The notes under the pieces were generated by a model. That model was not told the DNA's origin. It saw nothing but the letters and a program-made list of their open reading frames with translations, and did not search any database. DNA of 64,000 nucleotides from Bacteroides sp. (GTDB lineage Bacteria > Bacteroidota > Bacteroidia > Bacteroidales > Muribaculaceae), in the NCBI GenBank assembly GCA_014801815.1, contig JAAVDM010000028.1:1-64000 (forward strand). Direction: 5' to 3'. Shown in pieces: positions 43,917 to 52,541 of the stretch (position 1 is its first letter; each line of letters starts with the position of its first letter). Position numbers and translations under genes: made by a program.

Positions 43917-44006
43917 GGAGAGGTGGGTGAGTGGCTGAAACCACCAGTTTGCTAAACTGACGTAGGAGTAATCCTACCACGGGTTCGAATCCCGTCCTCT
44001 CCGCCA
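43917..44006 (+). tRNA. tRNA-Ser (anticodon GCT)
   Basis: The acceptor stem GGAGAGG/CCTCTCC, a long variable arm (about 44 bp after the D arm, with GTAGGA/TCCTAC pairing) and the anticodon loop TTGCTAA give a class II tRNA-Ser reading AGC/AGU. Discriminator G is followed by encoded CCA (44004-44006), unlike the tRNA-Arg in this window. Confidence 0.95.
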
Positions 44007-44012
44007 ATAATC

Positions 44013-44053
44013 TAATCTGCTGTAACTGATAAAGTTACAGCAGATTATTTTTT
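44013..44053 (+). terminator. Terminator of tRNA-Ser
   Basis: A perfect 15-bp stem (44013-44027 with 44033-44047) has a 5-nt loop and is followed by a T-rich run. Confidence 0.9.
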
Positions 44054-44124
44054 ATCCCTATATAAATTTTATAAGTCAGCCTCTATTATCGTCTGTTGAA
44101 ATACATTTTATCATATCAAAGGAA

Positions 44125-44355
44125 TTAGAGTTTAAGTATTGCTGAATATGTATTGTTCTCGTTGGTAATTTCGAGACTATGTCGCTGCGGAGAGCTCAAT
44201 TTAAGACGCTGTTTACAATTATCAAGACCTTTATGAGTCCCATCAATATTCTTATTGAACACCTTGTTGACTGTCTTGAATATCATTTTATCATCTTCTT
44301 CATACCGCGATATGAGGAGACACCATACTTGATACCGGTCTTTAAATTGCCGCAA
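44125..44355 (-). pseudogene. Relic of a LytS-type sensor histidine kinase C-terminus
   Basis: The minus-strand frame encodes DDKMIFKTVNKVFN, then GTHKGLDNCKQRLKL and HSLEITNENNTYSAILKL at the end. This is the G-box and terminal strand pattern of the GHKL ATPase domain of LytS/YehU-like kinases (G.GLKN...RL.LLYP..H.LEI.......Y...L.I). The first ~20 residues do not fit, and the dimerisation and N-box parts are missing, so it is a decayed 3' fragment. Confidence 0.55.
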
Positions 44356-44388
44356 ACGGAATAGATTCAGCAGAACATAAATTTTCTT

Positions 44389-44585
44389 TTAGCCGATGAT
44401 GTATTTGCTATATGGCAGTTTTGAAAGCAGCCATGTTATGAAGCAGCAAGCGATGAAGGTGGAGACAATCACAAGCAGTATGGTGACGGAAGTCGAGAAA
44501 ATACAATCTTTAATATATATATGTGTTGCTTAATGATATGAAGTATTGAGATGAGCGAAAATAGTAAGGAATATGAGTCGGATAT
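44389..44585 (-). pseudogene. Relic of an acyltransferase-3-type membrane protein C-terminus
   Basis: A minus-strand frame ending at TAA (44391-44389) encodes a final hydrophobic helix, TILLVIVSTFIACCFITWLL, followed by SKLPYSKYIIG. The pattern matches the last membrane segment and tail of acyltransferase-3 O-acetylases. No start codon or catalytic part remains. The promoter of the invertible segment at 44670-44701 currently points at this relic. Confidence 0.5.
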
Positions 44586-44631
44586 TCGGTGTTAACGGAA
44601 TGTTATGGAGAGCTTGAAGTTGCTTACATTT

Positions 44632-44847
44632 ATCACAATCTCTTCCTAAGAGATACTTAAATTGCAAAGCAAAATTACTAAATAGTATAATAAATACCAA
44701 ATTATCAGAGTATTTTTAACCTTCTTTTTGTTCCCTATTTTGTGATTTTTGTCGGAATGTTTGGAAAAAACAAGAATATATAGGAAATAAAGTATTGTTT
44801 ATTAGGTATTTAGGTAGTATCACACTCTCTTAGGAAAAGAGCGTGAT
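44632..44847. repeat. Candidate invertible promoter segment flanked by 22-bp inverted repeats
   Basis: Arm 44632-44653, read in reverse complement, matches arm 44826-44847 at 19 of 22 positions: TCTCTTAGGAA, six less conserved bases, then GTGAT in both. The 172 bp between them hold one full Bacteroidota promoter (44670-44701). This is the layout of the DNA-invertible promoters upstream of UpxY genes in Bacteroides capsule loci. As drawn, the promoter points left, away from the UpxY gene at 44971. Confidence 0.65.
44670..44701 (-). promoter_or_regulatory. Promoter inside the candidate invertible segment (OFF orientation)
   Basis: On the minus strand TTTG (44701-44698), 20 bp, then TAATTTTG (44677-44670). 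Inversion between the 22-bp arms would place it at 44778-44809 on the plus strand, reading into the UpxY-like gene with a leader of about 155 nt. Confidence 0.75.
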
Positions 44848-44877
44848 GAGTCGTTAAGTATTTGCAGACGACTTTTC
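44848..44877 (+). promoter_or_regulatory. Leader hairpin before the UpxY-like gene
   Basis: AGTCGT pairs with ACGACT around a 13-nt loop and is followed by TTTTC. It could act as an attenuator or as a pause site in the leader, where a NusG-type antiterminator would load. I see no good plus-strand promoter between here and 44971. The remainder of the stretch 44056-44970 holds only the two relics and the invertible segment. Confidence 0.35.
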
Positions 44878-44970
44878 GGAAGTTTGGTAAAACTATACAC
44901 TTAAACTATTGATTTATAGTGTGATATGTTTTATCAAGCTAAGTAAGAGAACACCCTTTACTTTTCTAAA

Positions 44971-46008
44971 GTGTCTGATTCACGTTCGGATACCCCAACG
45001 TGGTATGTGCTTAACTATATAGGAGGTACATTCCGGGATATTGCTCAGAAAGCGGTTGATCAGTTCAACTTATGGAATAAAACCAAACTTGAGCTTTTTG
45101 CACCTACATACGTTGTAAGGGAGGAGAAACAGGGAGAAATCAAATTTCGGACTATTAGTCTGACATTTCACTACGTTTTTGTTAGAGGTACTTTTGCTGA
45201 AGTGAAGTGCCTGTGTGCGCAGCCCAACGGCTTCTCTTTCCTTATTGATCACGGCAGCGCGGAGAGATATGCGATTATTGATGACCGTCGCATGACCCAC
45301 TTTAAGAATATCGCAAGAGCTTATAAAAATTGCCTTCCTTATTTTCCTCTCGACGAAATTGACCTTGAAGATGGAGACCTTGTCGAGGTTGTGAAGGGCG
45401 ACTTCCCAGGACTTGTCGGCACATTTATGCCAAAAGCAAAGAGTAAGACCGGTAACATTGTGCTCAACGTATACAATAAGGTAGGTACTATCGCTTTCGA
45501 TGTCAAAGCCACAGACGTGCGCGTACTCGAATTTTCAAGTCATTCTACCCGGGCCAATGACCAGATTGACGCTTTTGTACCTCACCTTCTTAAAGCGTTA
45601 CGGTATTTTGATAGAGACGAAGCTGTACCGACAGCACTTGCCGCAAAGCTATCCGTATTCTGCGGACGCATGGAAGTAGCCAGACTTAATAACCGTAAAC
45701 TTGATGCCCGGCTTCAGGTGCTACTCTATGCTGCTAACCATATCATCGGCAACATGCCTGACGCTGCGAAAGCCCTTGCGAAATATGAACGTGTTAAAGA
45801 CTCCGTGACAAATGAATGGACGCGAGGTGTGAATAATCTTATACTCTCCGTCATAACTAAAGACAAAGACCGTCTCACGGCCGGTTACGAGAAATTGAGA
45901 ACACTTGATGTTTCTTCAAAAGCACAGCAGACGGTAATAACAGAATATGAATATTACCTTTCTTCCGCCAATCACAAGGAAGAAAGCTCTGATTCGTCTG
46001 TGTCATAA
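44971..46008 (+). CDS. UpxY-like NusG-family transcription antiterminator with C-terminal extension
   Basis: The 345-residue product, GTG start, has a NusG N-terminal domain (WYVLNYIGGTFRDIAQKAVDQF, HYVFVRG) and a KOW motif (LEDGDLVEVVKGDFPGLVGTF) within residues 1-190. UpxY proteins stop premature termination in the leader of their own capsule operon. Classical UpxY proteins are about 170-200 residues. The extra ~150 residues here are helical, with a run like LLKALRYFDRDEAVPTALA, and I do not recognise them. It heads the polysaccharide locus. Confidence 0.85.
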   Translation: MSDSRSDTPTWYVLNYIGGTFRDIAQKAVDQFNLWNKTKLELFAPTYVVREEKQGEIKFRTISLTFHYVFVRGTFAEVKCLCAQPNGFSFLIDHGSAERYAIIDDRRMTHFKNIARAYKNCLPYFPLDEIDLEDGDLVEVVKGDFPGLVGTFMPKAKSKTGNIVLNVYNKVGTIAFDVKATDVRVLEFSSHSTRANDQIDAFVPHLLKALRYFDRDEAVPTALAAKLSVFCGRMEVARLNNRKLDARLQVLLYAANHIIGNMPDAAKALAKYERVKDSVTNEWTRGVNNLILSVITKDKDRLTAGYEKLRTLDVSSKAQQTVITEYEYYLSSANHKEESSDSSVS

Positions 46009-46020
46009 ATTTCCTTTTCT

Positions 46021-47265
46021 ATGGTTTGTGCTCTTCCGTCCGGAATTATGAATTATCCGGTGTCAGCGACGGCACCTGCTGAGGACTTGCTGACACTCGG
46101 TCAGATTTTCTCTGAGATAGGTGACTATGCTTCGACAGTTCTGGATCGTGAGCACCTTTCACTATCGAAAAGGTGTAGCACGAAACTTAGGAAAGTTGTC
46201 GGCGAACTGATTTCAAGACGGTGCATAAAGTCGGCTGACGATCTCTATAATATGTCTGAAGGCGAACTGTTCTGTACAGACCTGACTACCTTGACTGTCG
46301 GAGAACTTCACCGCCTCTATCGCCGTTGGCCCCTACGTCGTCAGGCAAGAACAGAAGCAGGCCGCGAGCATCTGACATATTACTATGAGGGCAGGATAGT
46401 ACGGGAACTTAAACGGCGTAAAGCTGCCAATAAAAGTGAACAACTGAAAATCGACTACTGCACTCTGACTTACCGCAACGAACTGGATAATCTGTCGTTT
46501 ATCCTTTCAAAACCGGTTGATGTCGGCGGCTACCGGATTTCGCCGGAAGCTGATAGGACTTATACGCCTTCGGAGTTACTTGCTTTGATATATTTATATC
46601 GTCCTTTCCGCGACATTGCAGAAAGGGAATTGCTGATTGAGTATGTCGATATTGCTCTCGACCTTATGGAAACGGCCGCAGACAAGTGTCAGTTTATGGA
46701 GTTAGCTTCCGAAATACTTGAATTGGGCCGCAGGAAAATCATTAATGTTCCGGCATGGGTCAGTGTTTTTTTAGCGGACGCCTTAAAACAGTCACGAAAC
46801 AACCCTTTCGTGAGCAAGGCACAGACAGTGCTGCCACTCCTTACACTTCATCTGCATAACGGTAATCAGAAACTCGAAAGCAAAGCCTCCCGCATTATCA
46901 ACCGCTGTTATAGTGCGGCTATTGATTCTGTCTCAGTGGGAGAAATCATAGACATCAATAACGCTATTGACTGTCTTTATATGGCGGTGAGATACTGCAC
47001 TTATGTACGTCAGTATAATGTCCGTAAAATGGCTGCCTGTTGGCATGAACTGTGTGCCCGTGTCTTTTCCGGCCGGATTAATCCGAGTACACCTGAAATA
47101 ATACGGTTGTTGACCGTAGCTGACGATATAGAGAAATTTACCGAAATTTCTCCGTCATCTAAAGCCTCCTTGCTAACCCTCCTTGAGCACCGCGCTGCAT
47201 CAGACGATATTGCCGCCCGTGCTTATTTTCAGTCACGCAAAGCGTATATCGCCACAGCGGTGTAG
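46021..47265 (+). CDS. Unknown helical protein of the capsule locus leader region
   Basis: The 414-residue protein has no signal peptide or membrane segment and reads as mostly alpha-helical with many Leu/Arg-rich stretches (for example KLRKVVGELISRRCIKSADDL and ELHRLYRRWPLRRQAR). I do not recognise a family. It lies 12 bp after the UpxY-like gene and 35 bp before another unknown gene, so it is probably transcribed with the capsule operon. Its position suggests a regulatory or assembly role; that is inference. Confidence 0.7.
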   Translation: MVCALPSGIMNYPVSATAPAEDLLTLGQIFSEIGDYASTVLDREHLSLSKRCSTKLRKVVGELISRRCIKSADDLYNMSEGELFCTDLTTLTVGELHRLYRRWPLRRQARTEAGREHLTYYYEGRIVRELKRRKAANKSEQLKIDYCTLTYRNELDNLSFILSKPVDVGGYRISPEADRTYTPSELLALIYLYRPFRDIAERELLIEYVDIALDLMETAADKCQFMELASEILELGRRKIINVPAWVSVFLADALKQSRNNPFVSKAQTVLPLLTLHLHNGNQKLESKASRIINRCYSAAIDSVSVGEIIDINNAIDCLYMAVRYCTYVRQYNVRKMAACWHELCARVFSGRINPSTPEIIRLLTVADDIEKFTEISPSSKASLLTLLEHRAASDDIAARAYFQSRKAYIATAV

Positions 47266-47300
47266 TGTATTGTCACCAGTCCTGAAAGTCGGAACAGAAG

Positions 47301-48374
47301 ATGACCGAAAATATAGATGAACGGAAACTTGTGCAACTGCTCAACACGCAGCTTGTGAATTTCTCCGACATCGAAGACATTACCGGTTTTGCACTGCTGA
47401 TTTGCCAGTCGGCAAGCTATGGAGGTCTGTTTCTCGGCGATAACCGCAACAGACTTTTCCTTAAGCAGGTACGTAAAGCCGCAAAGGAGTGGGTACAGGC
47501 TGTCCGCCGACGCATAGACAAAATGCCAATCTCAGATGCCCTGACCGTAATCAACATCTTCGACCCGGTCCATCGTATAGCATACGGCAGCCCCGCCGAC
47601 TCAGCCTTCATCAACACCTACACCTTAGCTGCTTTCGACTCTTACACCCGAACAGACAAGACAGAACCCGAGGATAAACTGGCAACTGTTACCGTAGGGT
47701 CGCTTAGAGATAAGCCGACAACTATTACCGAAGCACTGCTTAGAGACAAGCCGGCAGCCACTACTGCAGCATCACTTAAAAATGAATCGACAGCTATTAC
47801 CGAACCAATACTTGGAGACAATTCGACAGCCACTACTGCAGCATCATTCAAAGATGAATCGACAGCTGTTACCGAACCAATACTTAGAGACAAGTCGGCA
47901 GCTGACATCAAAACGGTAGATCCATACACTCTTTTCTGGCAAATTAAGCTCGGCCTCAACCGCAAAGACCGAGCCTATTTTTTCCGCCCATTACAATGGT
48001 ATACCGCTTCCCTCGACCGCTGGTACAATGACTTCTCCAAAGGCACTTATAGTAAAGAAATAAGTACCTACGACACTATCCAACGGATATCAATACTGTT
48101 GCAGACTGATCTCCGCCCCTATAAACTCCCGGATCAGGACGCTTTCAAACAGCACCTCTTCAACACCCATCGCTATCTCTTCGACAATCTCTCTACCTAC
48201 GACCTCTCCACCCTAAAAGCCCTATACGGTCTTCTCACCTCCTCCCTTCCCTATCTCTCCGAGGACGACTTCGACTCTTACCTCCATACGCTTTTGGAAA
48301 CGATCAATGCACAAGAAAATACAAATCGCTTCTATCGTGTCGCTAATTCGATAAGTTTTTATCTTCTAAATTAA
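47301..48374 (+). CDS. Unknown protein with six 12-residue tandem repeats
   Basis: The 357-residue protein has two helical parts joined by a Thr/Ala-rich linker (residues ~135-204) made of 12-residue repeats such as LRDKPTTITEAL, LRDKPAATTAAS, LKNESTAITEPI and FKDESTAVTEPI. No signal peptide is seen. I do not recognise either flanking domain. The C-terminal part (FWQIKLGLNRKDRAYFFRP...) is aromatic-rich. It sits 35 bp after another unknown gene and 15 bp before the nucleotidyltransferase-aminotransferase fusion, inside the capsule operon. Confidence 0.7.
   Translation: MTENIDERKLVQLLNTQLVNFSDIEDITGFALLICQSASYGGLFLGDNRNRLFLKQVRKAAKEWVQAVRRRIDKMPISDALTVINIFDPVHRIAYGSPADSAFINTYTLAAFDSYTRTDKTEPEDKLATVTVGSLRDKPTTITEALLRDKPAATTAASLKNESTAITEPILGDNSTATTAASFKDESTAVTEPILRDKSAADIKTVDPYTLFWQIKLGLNRKDRAYFFRPLQWYTASLDRWYNDFSKGTYSKEISTYDTIQRISILLQTDLRPYKLPDQDAFKQHLFNTHRYLFDNLSTYDLSTLKALYGLLTSSLPYLSEDDFDSYLHTLLETINAQENTNRFYRVANSISFYLLN
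47703..47911 (+). repeat. 36-bp tandem repeat inside a capsule-locus gene
   Basis: About six in-frame 36-bp units run from CTTAGAGATAAGCCGACAAC. Alternate units are the most alike, giving a 72-bp higher-order period (CAGCCACTACTGCAGCATCA at 47755 and 47827). Copy number could vary between strains without breaking the frame. Confidence 0.85.
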
Positions 48375-48389
48375 ATTATAATCTAACTT

Positions 48390-50204
48390 ATGCAGGCGAT
48401 AATTTTAGCTGCCGGCATGGGCCGCCGTCTTGGTGAATTTACCTCTGATAATACTAAATGTATGCTGGAAGTTAACGGTGTGCGTCTCATTGACCGTATG
48501 CTGCGACAGCTACAGCATCTCAGACTCTCACGCTATGTTATCGTCATAGGTTACGAAGGCGAAAAGCTGAAAAACTATCTTATAAAGAACTATCCCTCAC
48601 TTCCTATAGAGTTCGTCGAGAATCATGTCTATGACCGTACCAACAACATTTACTCACTGTGGCTGGCACGTGGTTTTATGGCCGAGGAGGACACACTTCT
48701 TCTCGAATCTGATCTCATCTATGAGGACTCAATCCTTGAGGCGGCTGTCAACAGTCGCGAACCCAACGTGGCCCTTGTGTCCAAATACGAGACATGGATG
48801 GACGGAACAATGGTACGCATAGATGATGACAATAACATAGTCAATTTTATTCCTAAAAAGGCTTTCAAATACAGCGATACCGACTATTACTATAAGACTG
48901 TAAATATCTATAAGTTCAGTCGGGAGTTCATCACCCATCATTATCTCCCCTTCCTTGAAGCCTATATAAAAGTATTGGGAGAGAATGAATACTACGAACA
49001 GGTACTGCGTGTCATAACCCTCATCGACACCGCAGGTATCAAGGCACTGCCCATTACCGGCAGATACTGGTATGAAATCGATGATGTGCAGGATCTGCGT
49101 ATAGCTGAAACAATCTTTGCCACTCCCGAAGAACGACTCCGCAAACTTCAGCACAGTTTCGGAGGCTACTGGCGCTTCCCGGGTCTGCTCGACTTCTGTT
49201 ATCTTGTCAATCCGTATTTCCCGCGCCGCCGTATGATTGACGAGATGAAAGCTAATTTCGAACCACTGCTACGTGATTATCCCTCCGGTATGGGAGTCAA
49301 TTCACTTCTTGCCGGCAAATATTTCGGTATACGTCAGAGTTATGTGGTGGTGGGTAACGGTGCAGCCGAACTCATCAAGAGCCTTATGGAAGGTCACGAT
49401 GGCCGTCTCGGTGTCACGTATCCCACTTTCGAGGAATATCCTAACCGTCACGATACAGAGAGGTTAGTAGTCTATCGTCCTGATAACGATGACTTCTCAT
49501 ACACCGCAGATGACCTCATTGCTTTCTTCACCGGTAAGGATATAGATACCCTCCTTTTAGTCAATCCCGACAATCCCTCCGGCAACTTTATTCCCTTGTC
49601 AGATCTCTACTGTCTTGCCGAGTGGGCACAGAGTAGGGGTATACAGCTGATTGTCGATGAATCGTTCGTTGACTTCGCTGATGACGGTCTCAGTCAGACA
49701 CTTCTTCATAATGACATACTTGAGCGCTTCCCGACTCTCTGTGTCATGAAGAGTATCTCAAAATCCTACGGTGTACCGGGTCTGCGCCTCGGCGTACTCG
49801 CCTCAGCCAACGAAACTCTAATAGCACGTCTGAAGAAAAACGTAGCTATCTGGAATATCAATTCCTTCGCTGAGTTCTATATGCAAATTTACGGTAAATA
49901 CGAGAAAGACTACGCCCGCAGCTGCGACCGCTTCCGCGAAGAACGGGCTATCTTTCATGCCGAACTCTCCGCCATACCCTATCTGCGCGTCATTCCATCG
50001 CAGGCAAATTACTTCCTCTGTGAAGTCCTCCCCCCTTATACCTCCTACTCTCTCACTCTCCGTCTTCTCACCGACTACAATATCCTCATCAAGGACTGCT
50101 CTTCCAAAAAAGGTTTTCCTGCCGACCGCCAGTATGTTCGTCTCGCTATCCGCGACCGCAATGACGATCTCCGTCTTATAGCAGCCTTGAAAGAACTCAT
50201 CTGA
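48390..50204 (+). CDS. Fusion of a LicC-like nucleotidyltransferase and a fold-type I aminotransferase
   Basis: Residues 1-250 are a sugar/choline-phosphate nucleotidyltransferase: AIILAAGMGRRLGEFT, KCMLEVNG, the SDL metal site in LLLESDLIY, and WYEIDDVQDLRIAE. Residues ~255-604 are a HisC/CobC-like PLP enzyme with NPDNPSGNF, VDESFVDFA and the PLP-lysine segment SISKSYGVPGLRLG. The first half resembles enzymes that make CDP-choline or CMP-phosphonates. The second half may make or decarboxylate the amino-alcohol or amino-acid phosphate. The fusion suggests production of an activated amino group donor for polysaccharide decoration; the LicD gene at 55806 would be a fitting transferase. The substrate is unknown. 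Confidence 0.88.
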   Translation: MQAIILAAGMGRRLGEFTSDNTKCMLEVNGVRLIDRMLRQLQHLRLSRYVIVIGYEGEKLKNYLIKNYPSLPIEFVENHVYDRTNNIYSLWLARGFMAEEDTLLLESDLIYEDSILEAAVNSREPNVALVSKYETWMDGTMVRIDDDNNIVNFIPKKAFKYSDTDYYYKTVNIYKFSREFITHHYLPFLEAYIKVLGENEYYEQVLRVITLIDTAGIKALPITGRYWYEIDDVQDLRIAETIFATPEERLRKLQHSFGGYWRFPGLLDFCYLVNPYFPRRRMIDEMKANFEPLLRDYPSGMGVNSLLAGKYFGIRQSYVVVGNGAAELIKSLMEGHDGRLGVTYPTFEEYPNRHDTERLVVYRPDNDDFSYTADDLIAFFTGKDIDTLLLVNPDNPSGNFIPLSDLYCLAEWAQSRGIQLIVDESFVDFADDGLSQTLLHNDILERFPTLCVMKSISKSYGVPGLRLGVLASANETLIARLKKNVAIWNINSFAEFYMQIYGKYEKDYARSCDRFREERAIFHAELSAIPYLRVIPSQANYFLCEVLPPYTSYSLTLRLLTDYNILIKDCSSKKGFPADRQYVRLAIRDRNDDLRLIAALKELI

Positions 50205-50208
50205 AAGT

Positions 50209-51099
50209 ATGAAAATAGTAACCAATAGTGACATTGAGGCCCTCGGTATTTCTCCAGCTACCTGTGTAGATTGGGTACGTGAGGCTTTCCTTATTAAGGA
50301 TCTGTGTCAGTTGCCTCCAAAAATATCCCTTCATCCACGTGGTAATGACTTCATAAATACCATGCCGTGTATTCTTCCTAAAGAATATCGTACTTTCGGC
50401 TGCAAAGTGGTAACGCGTGTCAAAGGGCAGCATCCGGCTCTTAACAGCGAGATGATGATATTCGATACGCTTACCGGCAAGATGAAAGCTCTTGTTAATA
50501 CCGACTGGATAACAGCCATGCGTACCGGAGCAGTAGCTGCTTTAGCTATTAATACACTTCGTACTGCAAAAGCTTCAATATATGCTTTTGTAGGACTCGG
50601 TGTTATAGGACATGCCACACTTGATTGTCTTCTGGCAACTAATCTGGACCGTCATCTCACTATACGACTCAAACGCTACAAAGACCATGCGGAAAAGACT
50701 ATTGACCGTTATCGTACCTATACCAATGTACATTGGGAAATAAGCGATACAATGGAGGAACTTGTTACCGATGCTGACGTAGTGGTTTCCTGTATTACCG
50801 ATGCCGATGGCCTTCTTGTCAATGATACTGGTCTTTTTAAACCCGGTGTGCTCGTAGTTCCTGTTCATACGCGGGGATTCCAGAACTGTGATACCATATT
50901 TGATAAGGTATTTGCCGACGATGAAGGTCATGTTCGTGGCTTCCGTTACTTTAATGAATTTCGTAACTTCGGTGAGTTGGGCAATATCCTCACCGGTCGG
51001 ATTCCTGGACGTGAAATACCAACTGAACGCATTCTATCTTACAATATTGGCCTTGCTCTTTTTGATGTGTTCTTTGCTTATCGTATTCTTTCTGATTAA
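50209..51099 (+). CDS. Ornithine cyclodeaminase/mu-crystallin family protein
   Basis: The 296-residue protein has the family substrate region GCKVVTRVKGQHPALNSEMM (near residues 64-83), DWITAMRTGAVAALA and the NAD-binding AFVGLGVIGH. Members are NAD-dependent enzymes on amino or imino acids, such as ornithine cyclodeaminase, alanine dehydrogenase and ketimine reductase. The gene starts 4 bp after the nucleotidyltransferase-aminotransferase fusion, so it likely helps build the same unusual amino-group building block. The exact reaction is not deducible. Confidence 0.88.
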   Translation: MKIVTNSDIEALGISPATCVDWVREAFLIKDLCQLPPKISLHPRGNDFINTMPCILPKEYRTFGCKVVTRVKGQHPALNSEMMIFDTLTGKMKALVNTDWITAMRTGAVAALAINTLRTAKASIYAFVGLGVIGHATLDCLLATNLDRHLTIRLKRYKDHAEKTIDRYRTYTNVHWEISDTMEELVTDADVVVSCITDADGLLVNDTGLFKPGVLVVPVHTRGFQNCDTIFDKVFADDEGHVRGFRYFNEFRNFGELGNILTGRIPGREIPTERILSYNIGLALFDVFFAYRILSD

Positions 51100-51107
51100 A
51101 ATTCTCA

Positions 51108-52541
51108 ATGCCAAAGTCTAAAACTTTTATTGGGATTCTTTGGGCCTCACTTCAACGTTTTGGAACAATGATAGTTGCTTTTATTAGCAACATCATTCTT
51201 GCCCGTTTATTGACTCCTAAAGATTTTGGTACTGTGGGTATGTTATTATTTTTTATTTCGATTTCACAAGTTTTTATAGACAGTGGTTTCGGAGCTGCAC
51301 TTATTCAAAAAAAAAATACTACAGTCCATGATTATTCGACTATATTTATATTGAATATAGTTATTTCCATAATATTATATAGTCTCCTTTTTATTGCCTC
51401 ACCGTGGATAGCAGCTTTTTATGATACTCCTATTCTGACTCTAATGCTTCGGATAGAAGGATTAGTATTAATAGGAAATGCTTTCTGTGTAATACAGACA
51501 GCTTTGCTTAGAAAGCAAATGAACTTTAAAAAACTTGCTATTGCTAATCTAATAGGAAATGTTGTAGGATCAATAATCGCAATAATATCGGCATATTCTG
51601 GAGCTGGCGTATGGAGTCTTATAATAAGAGTATTATGTGTGTCTTATCTTACTAGTGCTTGTCTTTGGAAAATCAGTGATTGGAGACCTATAAAGTACTT
51701 TAGTGTAAAGATAGTAAAAGAACTATTTAGTTTTGGAGGTTATATGTTACTTTCTACTGGACTTAATACTATAGCTTCCAATTTACAAACCCTTATAATA
51801 GGTAAGTTGTTTCATCAACGGACATTAGGATTGTATACTCAGGCTATGAATCTTAGAAATGTGACTGCTGATAGTCTACAGAATGTTATTGGGCAAGTTC
51901 TTTTCCCTGATTTTGCTTCGCTTGATAGTGATAAAGAAATAATTAAAAAATTAAATAATAGTTTTTATATTATATCTTATTTTACCACCGCTTGTCTAAC
52001 ATTTCTTTTTATAATCGGAAAACCACTTATTATTTTTCTTTATTCTGAGAAATGGAGTGCAGCAGTACTATATTTTCAAATATTATGTATAGGAGGTATT
52101 TTTTATGCTATACAAGATATAAATTATTATGTTATCGCTGCAAAAGGAAAAAGCAAATTATTATCATATATAAATATGATAAAGATACCTGTATATGTTG
52201 TAACGTTGTATTTATGTGGTACATACTACGGTATTGAAGGATTATTATGGTGTATTGTAGGTTATACAGTTGTATCTTACTTAATATTTGCTATGGTGGC
52301 TACCTCTTTGCTAGGTACTAATATAGCATCTCAATTTGTAGCTTTATTTAAGAGTATATGTTTTTCACTTATAGCATCTTTAGGATTAGGTCTAATACAA
52401 AAAACTAATATTTCTACTTTACCTATTTACGAAATATTAATTTCTCTATTAGTATATCTAATTATATTTATATTAAGTTCAATTATATTTAAAGCTTATC
52501 CATTACAGTATTTAAACAAATTAATAAGAAGAAATGAATAA
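51108..52541 (+). CDS. Oligosaccharide flippase (Wzx-type)
   Basis: The 477-residue, highly hydrophobic protein begins MPKSKTFIGILWASLQRFGTMIVAFISNIILARLL in its first 35 residues and continues with about 12-14 membrane segments. It belongs to the WzxC/MOP polysaccharide transporters and would flip the lipid-linked repeat unit across the inner membrane. From here to about 59.8 kb the DNA is visibly more AT-rich than the flanks. It starts 8 bp after the cyclodeaminase gene and overlaps the ATP-grasp gene by 8 bp. Confidence 0.92.
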   Translation: MPKSKTFIGILWASLQRFGTMIVAFISNIILARLLTPKDFGTVGMLLFFISISQVFIDSGFGAALIQKKNTTVHDYSTIFILNIVISIILYSLLFIASPWIAAFYDTPILTLMLRIEGLVLIGNAFCVIQTALLRKQMNFKKLAIANLIGNVVGSIIAIISAYSGAGVWSLIIRVLCVSYLTSACLWKISDWRPIKYFSVKIVKELFSFGGYMLLSTGLNTIASNLQTLIIGKLFHQRTLGLYTQAMNLRNVTADSLQNVIGQVLFPDFASLDSDKEIIKKLNNSFYIISYFTTACLTFLFIIGKPLIIFLYSEKWSAAVLYFQILCIGGIFYAIQDINYYVIAAKGKSKLLSYINMIKIPVYVVTLYLCGTYYGIEGLLWCIVGYTVVSYLIFAMVATSLLGTNIASQFVALFKSICFSLIASLGLGLIQKTNISTLPIYEILISLLVYLIIFILSSIIFKAYPLQYLNKLIRRNE

